Shown here piece after piece: positions 34,446 to 42,634 of a stretch of DNA of 64,000 nt (its first letter is position 1; each line of letters begins with the position of its first letter). Source of the stretch: JAEUTH01 sp039931675 (GTDB lineage: Bacteria; Bacteroidota; Bacteroidia; AKYH767-A; OLB10); assembly GCA_039931675.1 (NCBI GenBank), contig JBDTRM010000218.1:1-64000 (forward strand). Direction: 5' to 3'. The notes under the pieces were generated by a model. That model made no database searches. It was not told the DNA's origin and saw only the letters and a program-made list of their open reading frames with translations. The translations under genes and the position numbers were made by a program.

Positions 34446-35180
34446 ATGGACTTAAAGAGTAAAATAGATTTAAAAAAGCTGCCTCAGCACGTTGCCGTTA
34501 TTATGGATGGCAATGGGCGCTGGGCTAAGAAGCAGGGCAAGCTGCGCACCTTTGGTCACCAGCATGGTGTGGCCGCTGTGCGCGATACTGCCGAAGCGGC
34601 AGCCGAGCTGGGCATTAAATATCTTACGCTTTATGCATTCTCAACCGAAAACTGGAGCCGCCCTAAATACGAAGTAAATGCACTCATGGAGTTATTGGTA
34701 AAAACCATACATACCGAAACCAAAACACTAAACGATAATAATATCCGTTTACATGCCATCGGTGATTTAAAAAGTCTTCCTAAAAAATGTTACGCACAGT
34801 TGCAGGAAACTATTACGAATACAAGCATCAACTCACGCATGACAATGGTGCTTGCATTAAGCTACAGTTCGCGATGGGAGATTACTCAGGCAGTAAAACA
34901 ATTAGCAGAAAAAGTAGCTGCAAAACAAATAAGTGTGAATGATATTAACGAGCAATTAATCAACGCTCATTTAAATACTGCAAACATGCCTGATCCCGAA
35001 TTATTGATACGCACAAGTGGTGAAAGTCGTATCAGTAATTTCCTGTTGTGGCAGATTGCATACACTGAATTATACTTCTGCGAAACACTGTGGCCCGATT
35101 TCAGGCGCAATGATTTATACGAAGCATTAATAGATTATCAAAAACGTGAAAGAAGGTTTGGTGGGGTGGTAAGTAAATAA
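34446..35180 (+). CDS. uppS: Isoprenyl transferase (undecaprenyl diphosphate synthase) UppS
   Basis: A 244-residue cis-prenyltransferase. The catalytic Asp and pyrophosphate loop are in VIMDGNGRWAKKQGKLRTFG, FSTENWSRP is the family motif, and LIRTSGESRISNFLLWQ near the C-terminus binds diphosphate. It builds C55 undecaprenyl diphosphate, the lipid carrier for peptidoglycan and surface polysaccharides. It heads the uppS-bamA-skp-skp-murI block, a conserved order in Bacteroidota. Confidence 0.96.
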   Translation: MDLKSKIDLKKLPQHVAVIMDGNGRWAKKQGKLRTFGHQHGVAAVRDTAEAAAELGIKYLTLYAFSTENWSRPKYEVNALMELLVKTIHTETKTLNDNNIRLHAIGDLKSLPKKCYAQLQETITNTSINSRMTMVLALSYSSRWEITQAVKQLAEKVAAKQISVNDINEQLINAHLNTANMPDPELLIRTSGESRISNFLLWQIAYTELYFCETLWPDFRRNDLYEALIDYQKRERRFGGVVSK

Positions 35181-35322
35181 TCTCCGCGAGTGTCCCCCCT
35201 CCTTGGGAGAGGGTGAGGTCATTAGTTAAATAAACTTTAAAACAATTATTGCCAAAGAAAATAGTGTGATGTTTAACCCGGTTAATAAATAAACGCAACC
35301 GTTCAATCTCCTGACAAAGTAA

Positions 35323-37827
35323 ATGTTCAAGAAAATATTTTTTACTGTAGCACTCGTAATCATTTGTGCAATGGCTAAGGCACAAATAAATGCAGGCGCT
35401 GCCGATTCTATTGACATTGATTATTCAAACCCCAAAGAATATGAAATTAAAAGTGTAGAAGTTACCGGCATTCAGTATTTAGATAAGAATGCACTTAAAA
35501 CACTTTCAGGCCTCACGCCCGGTGACCGTATTAAAATACCGGGAGAGCAAATTACCAAGGCCATTGAAAACCTATGGAAACAAGGATTGCTGTCTGACAT
35601 AAAAATCGTAGTTAAAGAAATAAAAGGAAATCTTATATCGCTTGAGCTGCAATTGCAAGAACGTCCGCAACTTTCTAAATTTACTTTTACCGGTGTATCG
35701 AAAGGGGAAGCCGAAAAGCTGCGTGAGAAAATTCAATTGAACCGTGGACAAATAATTACCGATAATCTTCTTAAAACTGTTTCGTATAAAATTAAAGATT
35801 ACTTTATCGGCAAAGGATACTTTAATGCTGAGGTTGCTTTTGATGTAAAAAATGATTCAACTGAAAAGAATAAACAAACCCTGGTGATTAATGTTAAAAA
35901 AAATCCAAAGACAAAAATACATGAGATCAAATGGGTGGGAAATACAGTAATGACCACAAGCAAGTTAAAGGGCTGGATGAAGGAAACCAAAGAGAAGCAT
36001 TGGTATCACTTTTTTAAGACTTCAAAATATATAGACGAGAACTTTGAAAAGGATAAAGAAAAGATCATTTCAAAATATTTAGAGAAAGGATACCGCGATG
36101 CCAAGATCACTTTCGACAGTGTTTACCAGTATGATAAATCTACTATTAATCTTGAAATCCACATCAGCGAAGGCCACCCATATTATTTCAGAGAAATTAC
36201 CTGGATAGGAAACACAAAACATTCGGCCAAAGAACTTTCATTAATACTTGCCATCAAAAGAGGAGATCTGTACAACCAGAAATCACTTGACAATGCCCTT
36301 TACGGAAGCCAGAGCGGGCGCGATGTGCAATCGTTATATATGGATGATGGATATTTGTTTTTCCAGATCATTCCGGTTGAAGTAAGAGTTGAAGGTGATT
36401 CTATTGACCTGGAGATGCGCGTATATGAAGGCAAGCAGGCCATCATCAATAAAGTTACCGTTAAAGGAAATACCAAGACCAATGATCGCGTAATCTATCG
36501 CGAGCTACGCACTAAGCCCGGCCAGCTTTTCAGCCGCACCGATATTATACGCACGCAGCAGGAACTTGCCCAGTTAGGATTTTTTGATGCAGAGAAATTT
36601 AAGGTGAACCCAAAACCAAATCCTACTGACGGAACTGTGGACATAGATTACACAGTTGAGGAAAAGCCAAGCGACCAGTTAGAACTTTCAGGAGGTTATG
36701 GTGCCGGGCATTTAGTAGGAACACTTGGTGTTTCATTTAATAATTTCAGTGCACGCAATATTTTTAAGAAAGATGCATGGCGTCCGTTGCCAAGCGGTGA
36801 CGGGCAAAAGTTAAGCCTGCGTGCACAGACCAGCGGTGCCAATTATCAATCGTACAGTGCCTCATTTACAGAACCATATTTAGGCGGTAAAAAACCAAAC
36901 TCATTCAGCACCTCTATTTATTACTCTGTTCAAAACCCGGGCGGGTATAATAGAAACAGCCCCTTTCGCACATCTATTGCCATACTTGGTACTTCTGCAG
37001 GGATAGGCAAGCGATTAAAATGGCCGGATGATTTTTTTCAAATCTATTATGAAATAGCATACAACCGTTATTTTGTCACCAATTATACCACGTTTGTTTT
37101 CAGTAACGGAAAAGCAAACAGCACTCCCCTTACAATAACATTATCACGCAACTCTGTTGATGCACCATTGTTTCAATATCCGCGCAGAGGCTCACAGATT
37201 TCACTTACAGGAGAGGCAACTCCTCCTTACTCACTATTCAGTAATAAAAACTATACTGACCTTCCTGACGAAGAAAAATACAAATGGATTGAATATCATA
37301 AATGGAAATTCAATACTTCATTTTTTCTAAAGGTGGCCGGCAACTTAGTTTTAAATGCCCGCGCTAATTTTGGTTTCTTAGGATATTACAATCCCCAGAT
37401 TGGTCCTCCGCCATTTGAACGGTTCTATCTTGGAGGCGATGGTTTATCAAACTTCTCGTTAGACGGGCGCGAAGTCATTGCCCTTCGGGGATATGAAAAT
37501 GAATCGCTCACACCTGAAGTGTTTGGATACAGAGTAGGTGGAACCACTTATGACAAATATACATTAGAGTTGCGATACCCCGTTTCTCTTAATCCGCAGG
37601 CTATGATTTACGGCCTGGCATTCGTTGAAGGCGGTAACAGCACTATAGGCATAAAAACTTATTCGCCTTTTGATATTAAAAGATCAGCAGGGGTTGGTGT
37701 TCGGATATTCCTGCCCATGTTTGGTTTATTAGGTCTTGATTGGGGATATGGATTTGACGGGGGATACAGCAATCCTGATGCAGGCGGATCACATTTCCAC
37801 TTCACTATAGGGCAGCAGTTTAATTAG
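35323..37827 (+). CDS. bamA: Outer membrane protein assembly factor BamA
   Basis: An 834-residue Omp85 protein with signal peptide MFKKIFFTVALVIICAMAKA. Five POTRA domains span residues about 40-440 (for example EYEIKSVEVTGIQYLDKNAL, YFREITWIGNTKHSAKEL, IINKVTVKGNTKTNDRVIYR). The C-terminal 16-strand barrel follows, including FERFYLGGDGLSNF and REVIALRGYEN, the latter resembling the Omp85 lid-loop motif. BamA inserts outer-membrane barrels. The following Skp-like chaperone genes fit the same pathway. Confidence 0.95.
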   Translation: MFKKIFFTVALVIICAMAKAQINAGAADSIDIDYSNPKEYEIKSVEVTGIQYLDKNALKTLSGLTPGDRIKIPGEQITKAIENLWKQGLLSDIKIVVKEIKGNLISLELQLQERPQLSKFTFTGVSKGEAEKLREKIQLNRGQIITDNLLKTVSYKIKDYFIGKGYFNAEVAFDVKNDSTEKNKQTLVINVKKNPKTKIHEIKWVGNTVMTTSKLKGWMKETKEKHWYHFFKTSKYIDENFEKDKEKIISKYLEKGYRDAKITFDSVYQYDKSTINLEIHISEGHPYYFREITWIGNTKHSAKELSLILAIKRGDLYNQKSLDNALYGSQSGRDVQSLYMDDGYLFFQIIPVEVRVEGDSIDLEMRVYEGKQAIINKVTVKGNTKTNDRVIYRELRTKPGQLFSRTDIIRTQQELAQLGFFDAEKFKVNPKPNPTDGTVDIDYTVEEKPSDQLELSGGYGAGHLVGTLGVSFNNFSARNIFKKDAWRPLPSGDGQKLSLRAQTSGANYQSYSASFTEPYLGGKKPNSFSTSIYYSVQNPGGYNRNSPFRTSIAILGTSAGIGKRLKWPDDFFQIYYEIAYNRYFVTNYTTFVFSNGKANSTPLTITLSRNSVDAPLFQYPRRGSQISLTGEATPPYSLFSNKNYTDLPDEEKYKWIEYHKWKFNTSFFLKVAGNLVLNARANFGFLGYYNPQIGPPPFERFYLGGDGLSNFSLDGREVIALRGYENESLTPEVFGYRVGGTTYDKYTLELRYPVSLNPQAMIYGLAFVEGGNSTIGIKTYSPFDIKRSAGVGVRIFLPMFGLLGLDWGYGFDGGYSNPDAGGSHFHFTIGQQFN

Positions 37828-38129
37828 ATGTTGAGTATTAGGTCCAGGGGTTTTAGTATCCCAGAAATGTAAATGATCATTTGATCGCATAACTAAATGT
37901 GAAAATAAACGTTGAATAACATTAACCCGATAACGAATAACAATAACTCATTAACAAATATCTCTTCCGAAACATCGGAACGGATTTTCCCGACAATCCC
38001 AACATCCGATAAATTATCAAGAAACAATTACATTTGCGCGCTTAAAAATCATTCATCGTAAATTCAGTTGACCGGGATGTTCTTGCACGCCATTTGATTA
38101 ACAGTTAAAAATATAAAGCGTAATAAGCC
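37828..38129. other. Spacer between bamA and the first skp gene
   Basis: 302 bases with no gene. The only signal seen is TACATTTG at 38029-38036, a possible -7 element for the skp pair, without a TTG at -33. No stem-loop typical of a terminator was found after bamA. Confidence 0.4.
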
Positions 38130-38744
38130 ATGAAAAAGTTAATTTTAATTCTCACCGCAGTAGTATTATTCGGAGCATTTAAAGCCAACGCCCAGAAGTT
38201 CGCTTACATTGATACGCAGTACATATTAGATAATATACCTGATTATAAAACTGCACAGCAAACTTTAGATCAGATTTCAATCGGATGGCAAAAGGAAATT
38301 GAAGGCAAGTATGCCATCATTGATAAATTGTATAAGGATTACCAGGCCGAACAAATTCTGCTTACTGACGAAATGCGCAAAAAACGCGAAGCCGAAATTG
38401 TAGAAAAAGAGAAAGAGGTTAAAGAACTTCAAAAATCAAAATTTGGTTACGAAGGTGAATTGTTCAAGAAAAAACAGGAATTGGTAAAACCTATTCAGGA
38501 CAAAATTTATAATGCAGTTAAAAAACTTGCAACTGATCAGAGTCTCGCAATTATATTTGATAAAAGCAGCGATCTCACTATTCTTTATTCAAATCCAAAG
38601 TATGATAAAAGTGACGATGTATTAACTGCACTCGGTTTTAAGCCGGGATCAAAATCAGCAACAGATCCTAAATCATCGGGTGGAAGCACCCAACCGCCTA
38701 AGTCGGGCGATGCACCAAAGCAAGAGCCACAAGATCGTAAGTAA
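38130..38744 (+). CDS. skp: OmpH/Skp-family periplasmic chaperone (first copy)
   Basis: A 204-residue periplasmic chaperone with signal peptide MKKLILILTAVVLFGAFKANA. After FAYIDTQYILDNIPDYKTAQ, the family's N-terminal strand, come two long charged helices (tentacles) rich in Lys and Glu (KKREAEIVEKEKEVKELQ). The last beta-strand is LAIIFDKSSDLTILYSNP. A Ser/Pro/Gly-rich tail of about 35 residues is extra. Skp trimers hold unfolded outer-membrane proteins for BamA. A second copy follows 46 bases later. Confidence 0.88.
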   Translation: MKKLILILTAVVLFGAFKANAQKFAYIDTQYILDNIPDYKTAQQTLDQISIGWQKEIEGKYAIIDKLYKDYQAEQILLTDEMRKKREAEIVEKEKEVKELQKSKFGYEGELFKKKQELVKPIQDKIYNAVKKLATDQSLAIIFDKSSDLTILYSNPKYDKSDDVLTALGFKPGSKSATDPKSSGGSTQPPKSGDAPKQEPQDRK

Positions 38745-38790
38745 TAATAATCTTTTTTAAAATATATTTTATACAAATTCAAACACAACT

Positions 38791-39297
38791 ATGAAGAAAT
38801 TAATTTTAGCAGCAGCAGCAATTTTAGTTTGCTCTTTTGCATCAGTTAAAGCACAGGTAAAACTTGGTCACATTAACTCCACCACTTTATTGCAGGCAAT
38901 GCCCGAAACTAAAGTAGCCGATTCAACTCTTACCAAATATGGTAAATCGCTCGAAGATCAGTTGAAAGTAATGTCAGGCGAATACGATAAAAAAGTGGAT
39001 GATTACAAAAAGAATGAAGCCAGCATGGCCGATCCGATTAAGGAAACAAGAGTGAAAGAAATTACTGATCTTGAAGATCGCATTCGTAATTTTCAACAAT
39101 CAGCACAGGATAATATTCAAAAGAAAAAAGAAGAACTTTATCAGCCCATTATAAAGAAAGCTGATGATGCGATAAAAGCTGTTGCAAAAGATAAAGGCTA
39201 CACTTATATTTTCGATTCAAGCGTTGGCGTTTTATTATATGCTAACGACAGCGATGATATTATGAGCATGGTAAAAACCAAATTAGGTTTAAAGTAA
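38791..39297 (+). CDS. skp: OmpH/Skp-family periplasmic chaperone (second copy)
   Basis: A 168-residue paralogue of the preceding gene, with signal peptide MKKLILAAAAILVCSFASVK. VKLGHINSTTLLQAMPETKV opens the body, followed by the two charged helices and YTYIFDSSVGVLLYANDSDD at the end. It lacks the Pro-rich tail. The two copies are typical of the phylum and may form separate or mixed trimers. A terminator at 39324 ends the transcript before murI. Confidence 0.9.
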   Translation: MKKLILAAAAILVCSFASVKAQVKLGHINSTTLLQAMPETKVADSTLTKYGKSLEDQLKVMSGEYDKKVDDYKKNEASMADPIKETRVKEITDLEDRIRNFQQSAQDNIQKKKEELYQPIIKKADDAIKAVAKDKGYTYIFDSSVGVLLYANDSDDIMSMVKTKLGLK

Positions 39298-39323
39298 TCA
39301 ACATCAACTTTAAAATATACTTT

Positions 39324-39355
39324 AGCCCGTATGATAAATTCACACGGGCTTTTTT
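39324..39355 (+). terminator. Terminator after the skp pair
   Basis: agcccgt (39324-39330) and acgggct (39344-39350) form a stem followed by TTTTT, 27 bases beyond the second skp stop. Confidence 0.8.
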
Positions 39356-39376
39356 AATGCGCAAAAAATATATCAA

Positions 39377-40210
39377 ATGACAGACAAACCTTACATCCCT
39401 CTCCCCGAAAACCCCATCGGAATTTTTGATTCCGGCATTGGCGGACTTACCGTTGCAAATGCAATTAACAAGCTATTGCCAAAAGAAAGTCTAATTTATT
39501 TTGGTGACACTGCACATTTGCCTTACGGTGAAAAATCGCCCGCAGCTATTAAAAGTTATGCACTGAACATCAGCGAGGTGCTGCTCAAGCATCACTGCAA
39601 AATAATTGTGATTGCATGTAACACAGCATCTGCACTTGCATACAAAACAGTTAAAGATCATGTGGAAGGTAAAGTGGAAGTAGTAAGTGTGATTGAACCA
39701 ACAGTTGAATTTGTAACTGCAAATAATTTTGCAAAACACATTGGCGTTATCGCTACCAAGGCAACAATAAAAAGTGATGTGTATGCAGAGGAAATAAAAA
39801 AAGCAAACAAATCAATCATCGTTGAATCGCTTGCTACACCGCTACTCGCACCCATGATTGAAGAAGGATTTTTTAATAATAAAATTTCTAAAACAATTAT
39901 TAACGATTACCTGTCGCGACCTAAATTAAAAAAAATTGATACGCTTATATTAGCATGTACGCATTATCCTTTGATCAAACCTGAAATTGAAAATTATTAT
40001 AAAGGCAAGGTTAAAATTCTGGACTCAACTGAAATTGTTGCTCAAAAAGTGAAAGAGAAATTACAGGCATCACATCTTCTTAATAAAGGCAAAGCGCGCA
40101 AGCATCATTTTTACGTAAGTGATTACACAAAATCCTTTGAACAAAGCACACGGTTATTTTTCACAGGAAATATAAAACTTGAATTGCTTAATATCTGGAA
40201 ATCATTTTGA
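39377..40210 (+). CDS. murI: Glutamate racemase MurI
   Basis: A 277-residue racemase. PIGIFDSGIGGLTVANAI opens the protein, IYFGDTAHLPYGEKSP follows, and the two catalytic Cys are in IVIACNTASALAYK and LILACTHYPLIKPE. It makes D-glutamate for peptidoglycan in the cytosol. It closes the cell-envelope block that began with uppS. Length and motifs are standard. Confidence 0.96.
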   Translation: MTDKPYIPLPENPIGIFDSGIGGLTVANAINKLLPKESLIYFGDTAHLPYGEKSPAAIKSYALNISEVLLKHHCKIIVIACNTASALAYKTVKDHVEGKVEVVSVIEPTVEFVTANNFAKHIGVIATKATIKSDVYAEEIKKANKSIIVESLATPLLAPMIEEGFFNNKISKTIINDYLSRPKLKKIDTLILACTHYPLIKPEIENYYKGKVKILDSTEIVAQKVKEKLQASHLLNKGKARKHHFYVSDYTKSFEQSTRLFFTGNIKLELLNIWKSF

Positions 40211-40279
40211 GATGTCGGTTCACTTTTTACATTTACACTCAGAATCAAAAGTGACGATTCCACCTGCACTGATTTTTAC

Positions 40280-41509
40280 ATGAAACAATTCACAGGAAAT
40301 AATTCACGAAGTAAAGTTGACTATGAGTACGAACTTGAAATACAGCGTACCATCATCAATTTTGCTACATCTATGTTTCAGCAAAACAAGGTGGAAGATA
40401 TTTTATGGGATGTAGTTCAGAATAGTATTGCCAAATTAAATTTTGAAGACTGCGTGATTTACATGATTGATCAAGAGCGGAAAGTTTTGGTGCAGAAAGC
40501 AGCTTACGGACCTAAAAGCATTGAAGAATTAAAAATCATGAACCCGATGGAAATCCACATCGGGCAAGGTATTGTAGGTACTGTTGCAAAAACAGGGATA
40601 GCAGAAATTATTCCCGACACAACGAAAGACCCGCGCTACATAAAAGATGATGCCATGCGTTTTTCTGAAATTGCTGTTCCTATTACTTACGAGGGCGAGA
40701 TTTTAGGCATTATAGATTCTGAACATTCGCAGAAAAATTTTTTTACTGAACGCCATAAACAAATACTCACAACCATCGCAACGCTTTGCGCATATAAAAT
40801 AAGCCGCGGACGTGTTGAAGAAAAAATGACAAAGCGCGAATTGGAGTTGGCAGAAATGAAGCGCGACCTTGCCGAAGCAAAATTGATTGCGTTGCGTTCG
40901 CAAATGAGTCCGCATTTTATTTTCAATTCGCTTAACGCAATTCAGCATTTTATTTTTTCGCAGCAAAATGATGTTGCGCTCACTTACCTCAATAAATTTT
41001 CAAAACTCATTCGTTTGATTTTGCAAAAAGCAAACGACCAGGTTATAACATTGGAAGATGAGATTATAATGCTCGAGTTGTATATGCAATTAGAAGCACT
41101 CCGTTTTTCTGACAAGTTTGAATATGTGATAAACATTGACAAACACATCAACAAGCAAGTTACTGAAGTGCCTGCAATGATGATTCAACCTTTCGTGGAA
41201 TATGCCATCAATTATTCACTGATGAATAAAAAAGACAAGGGAAAATTATCGCTCGATTTTAAATTGGAAGATGACTTGATTTACTGCTCAGTAATGGACA
41301 ATGGTATTGCGCGCAGCGAATCGGAACTGATAAAAAACAAAAGAGCCATGCAGGGCAATGATGCCATTGAAAATACCTTTAAACGATTGGCAACCTTAAA
41401 TGCTTTTTCTGAAAAACAATCATCAATAGAAATTAATGATCTTAAAGATGATGACGGAATTCCCACAGGCACACAAGTGGAAATTATTTTGCCGATTGAG
41501 GAAGATTAA
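40280..41509 (+). CDS. GAF-domain LytS-type sensor kinase with degenerate ATP pocket
   Basis: A 409-residue protein without membrane segments. A GAF domain spans about residues 25-180 (IAVPITYEGEILGIIDSEH), then a coiled coil, then a PF06580 kinase core with the phospho-acceptor region RSQMSPHFIFNSLNAIQHF. The ATP domain is altered. The N-box, normally VENAIWHG-like, reads QPFVEYAINYS, with Tyr in place of the essential Asn. The DNGxGR box reads DNGIAR. It may therefore be a pseudokinase or use another mode of action. It is convergent with a LytTR regulator gene (4-base overlap of 3' ends), which is a likely partner. Confidence 0.85.
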   Translation: MKQFTGNNSRSKVDYEYELEIQRTIINFATSMFQQNKVEDILWDVVQNSIAKLNFEDCVIYMIDQERKVLVQKAAYGPKSIEELKIMNPMEIHIGQGIVGTVAKTGIAEIIPDTTKDPRYIKDDAMRFSEIAVPITYEGEILGIIDSEHSQKNFFTERHKQILTTIATLCAYKISRGRVEEKMTKRELELAEMKRDLAEAKLIALRSQMSPHFIFNSLNAIQHFIFSQQNDVALTYLNKFSKLIRLILQKANDQVITLEDEIIMLELYMQLEALRFSDKFEYVINIDKHINKQVTEVPAMMIQPFVEYAINYSLMNKKDKGKLSLDFKLEDDLIYCSVMDNGIARSESELIKNKRAMQGNDAIENTFKRLATLNAFSEKQSSIEINDLKDDDGIPTGTQVEIILPIEED

Positions 41510-42261
41510 TTCGATGAACTCAACATCTCCTTCACTTCTGAATACCTTCTGCGAGAAACCTCCACCCGCGAATCATCATTCAAAATTACAAAGCCATCAT
41601 TGCTTAATGATTTTATAAATTTTCGATTTACTAAGTGTGATTTATGCACGCGCAAAAAATTGTGTTCCCCAAGCATATCCTCATATTCCTTTAAAGTTTT
41701 TGAAGTGATCATGTTCTTACGTTTGTTCAGAAAAAATTTAGTGTAATTACTATCAGCCTCGCAACGAATGATTTCTTCTGTTTTTAAAAAGTAAGTTCCT
41801 TCTGTTGTATTGAGTGCAAGGCGGTATTCACTTTTCTTTTCAGTGTTGAGGTTGCGAATAAAATTTTCAATGAGCGATTTATTATCAATGCCGCGTTTGC
41901 GCTTATCCAGGAAACGATTTACAGCAACCTGCAACTCATCAGTATCAAGCGGCTTTAAAAGGTAATCGAGTGCGCTGAATTTTATTGCTTTTATCGCATA
42001 CTGATCATAAGCAGTTATAAATATCACTTCAAATCCAGGTTCTTTGAACTGCTGTAAAAAATCAAAACCATTCATCACAGGCATTTCAATATCAAGAAAA
42101 ACCAAATCGGGTTTGAACTTGTCAACTGCCTTTGCAGCCTCCAAACCGTTTTCGCACATAGCCGTTATAATCATATCAGGATAATACTTCGACAACTTAA
42201 TCTGCAATTGCTCGCGATTAAATTTTTCATCATCAACTATAATTGCTGTTACTGAACTCAT
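41506..42261 (-). CDS. LytTR response regulator
   Basis: A 251-residue response regulator. The receiver domain (residues 5-120) has the phosphorylated Asp in DLVFLDIEMPVMNGFD, Thr/Ala in VIFITAYDQYAIKAI, and Lys in LDYLLKPLDTDEL. The LytTR DNA-binding domain (about 145-250) has the conserved RCEADSNYTKFFLN and FLRVHKSHLVNRKFI. It closely resembles the regulator at 49794. It is tail-to-tail with the GAF/LytS kinase, a probable partner despite the convergent layout. Confidence 0.92.
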   Translation of the reverse strand: MSSVTAIIVDDEKFNREQLQIKLSKYYPDMIITAMCENGLEAAKAVDKFKPDLVFLDIEMPVMNGFDFLQQFKEPGFEVIFITAYDQYAIKAIKFSALDYLLKPLDTDELQVAVNRFLDKRKRGIDNKSLIENFIRNLNTEKKSEYRLALNTTEGTYFLKTEEIIRCEADSNYTKFFLNKRKNMITSKTLKEYEDMLGEHNFLRVHKSHLVNRKFIKSLSNDGFVILNDDSRVEVSRRRYSEVKEMLSSSN

Positions 42262-42367
42262 GCCTGCTGAGGTTTTTAAAACACTGCTAAGATAATTTTT
42301 CCGTTCAACAGATTATAATTGAAACAAGATAAATTTATTCACTGATTTAACCATAAATTGAATTTTA

Positions 42368-42482
42368 AACCTTAGTAGAAAGCTATAACACACACAACAA
42401 AACCTTATTACCTTCTCTATTTATTCTAAAGAAAATAAGGTAATAAGGTTGACTTATGAGGTTCCACTTTTCTACTAAGGTT
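42368..42482. repeat. Nested double palindrome (cloverleaf-like) in the 42262-42634 spacer
   Basis: The outer arms aaccttagtagaaa (42368-42381) and tttctactaaggtt (42469-42482) are perfect over 14 bases. They enclose a second perfect 14-base pair, aaccttattacctt (42401-42414) and aaggtaataaggtt (42437-42450). Both arms begin aacctta, hinting at origin by duplication. No gene is present in the 373-base spacer. Confidence 0.8.
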
Positions 42483-42576
42483 AAGGAAAAAGTAAGGTTT
42501 TTCATTCTGATATTATGTACTCATTTATCTCGTTCATTGTACACCTATCTGTTTCTTTTCTATCACGAGAAGCGAT

Positions 42577-42608
42577 AAAAAAGACCGGCATCACTGCCGG
42601 TCTTTTTA
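42577..42608 (-). terminator. Terminator of the M4 peptidase operon
   Basis: aaaaagaccggca / tgccggtcttttt forms a stem of 13 pairs, 27 bases beyond the M4 peptidase stop, with T-rich flank on the minus strand. Confidence 0.85.
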
Positions 42609-42634
42609 AAATGAAAATTAACTTCAGGTTGGTT

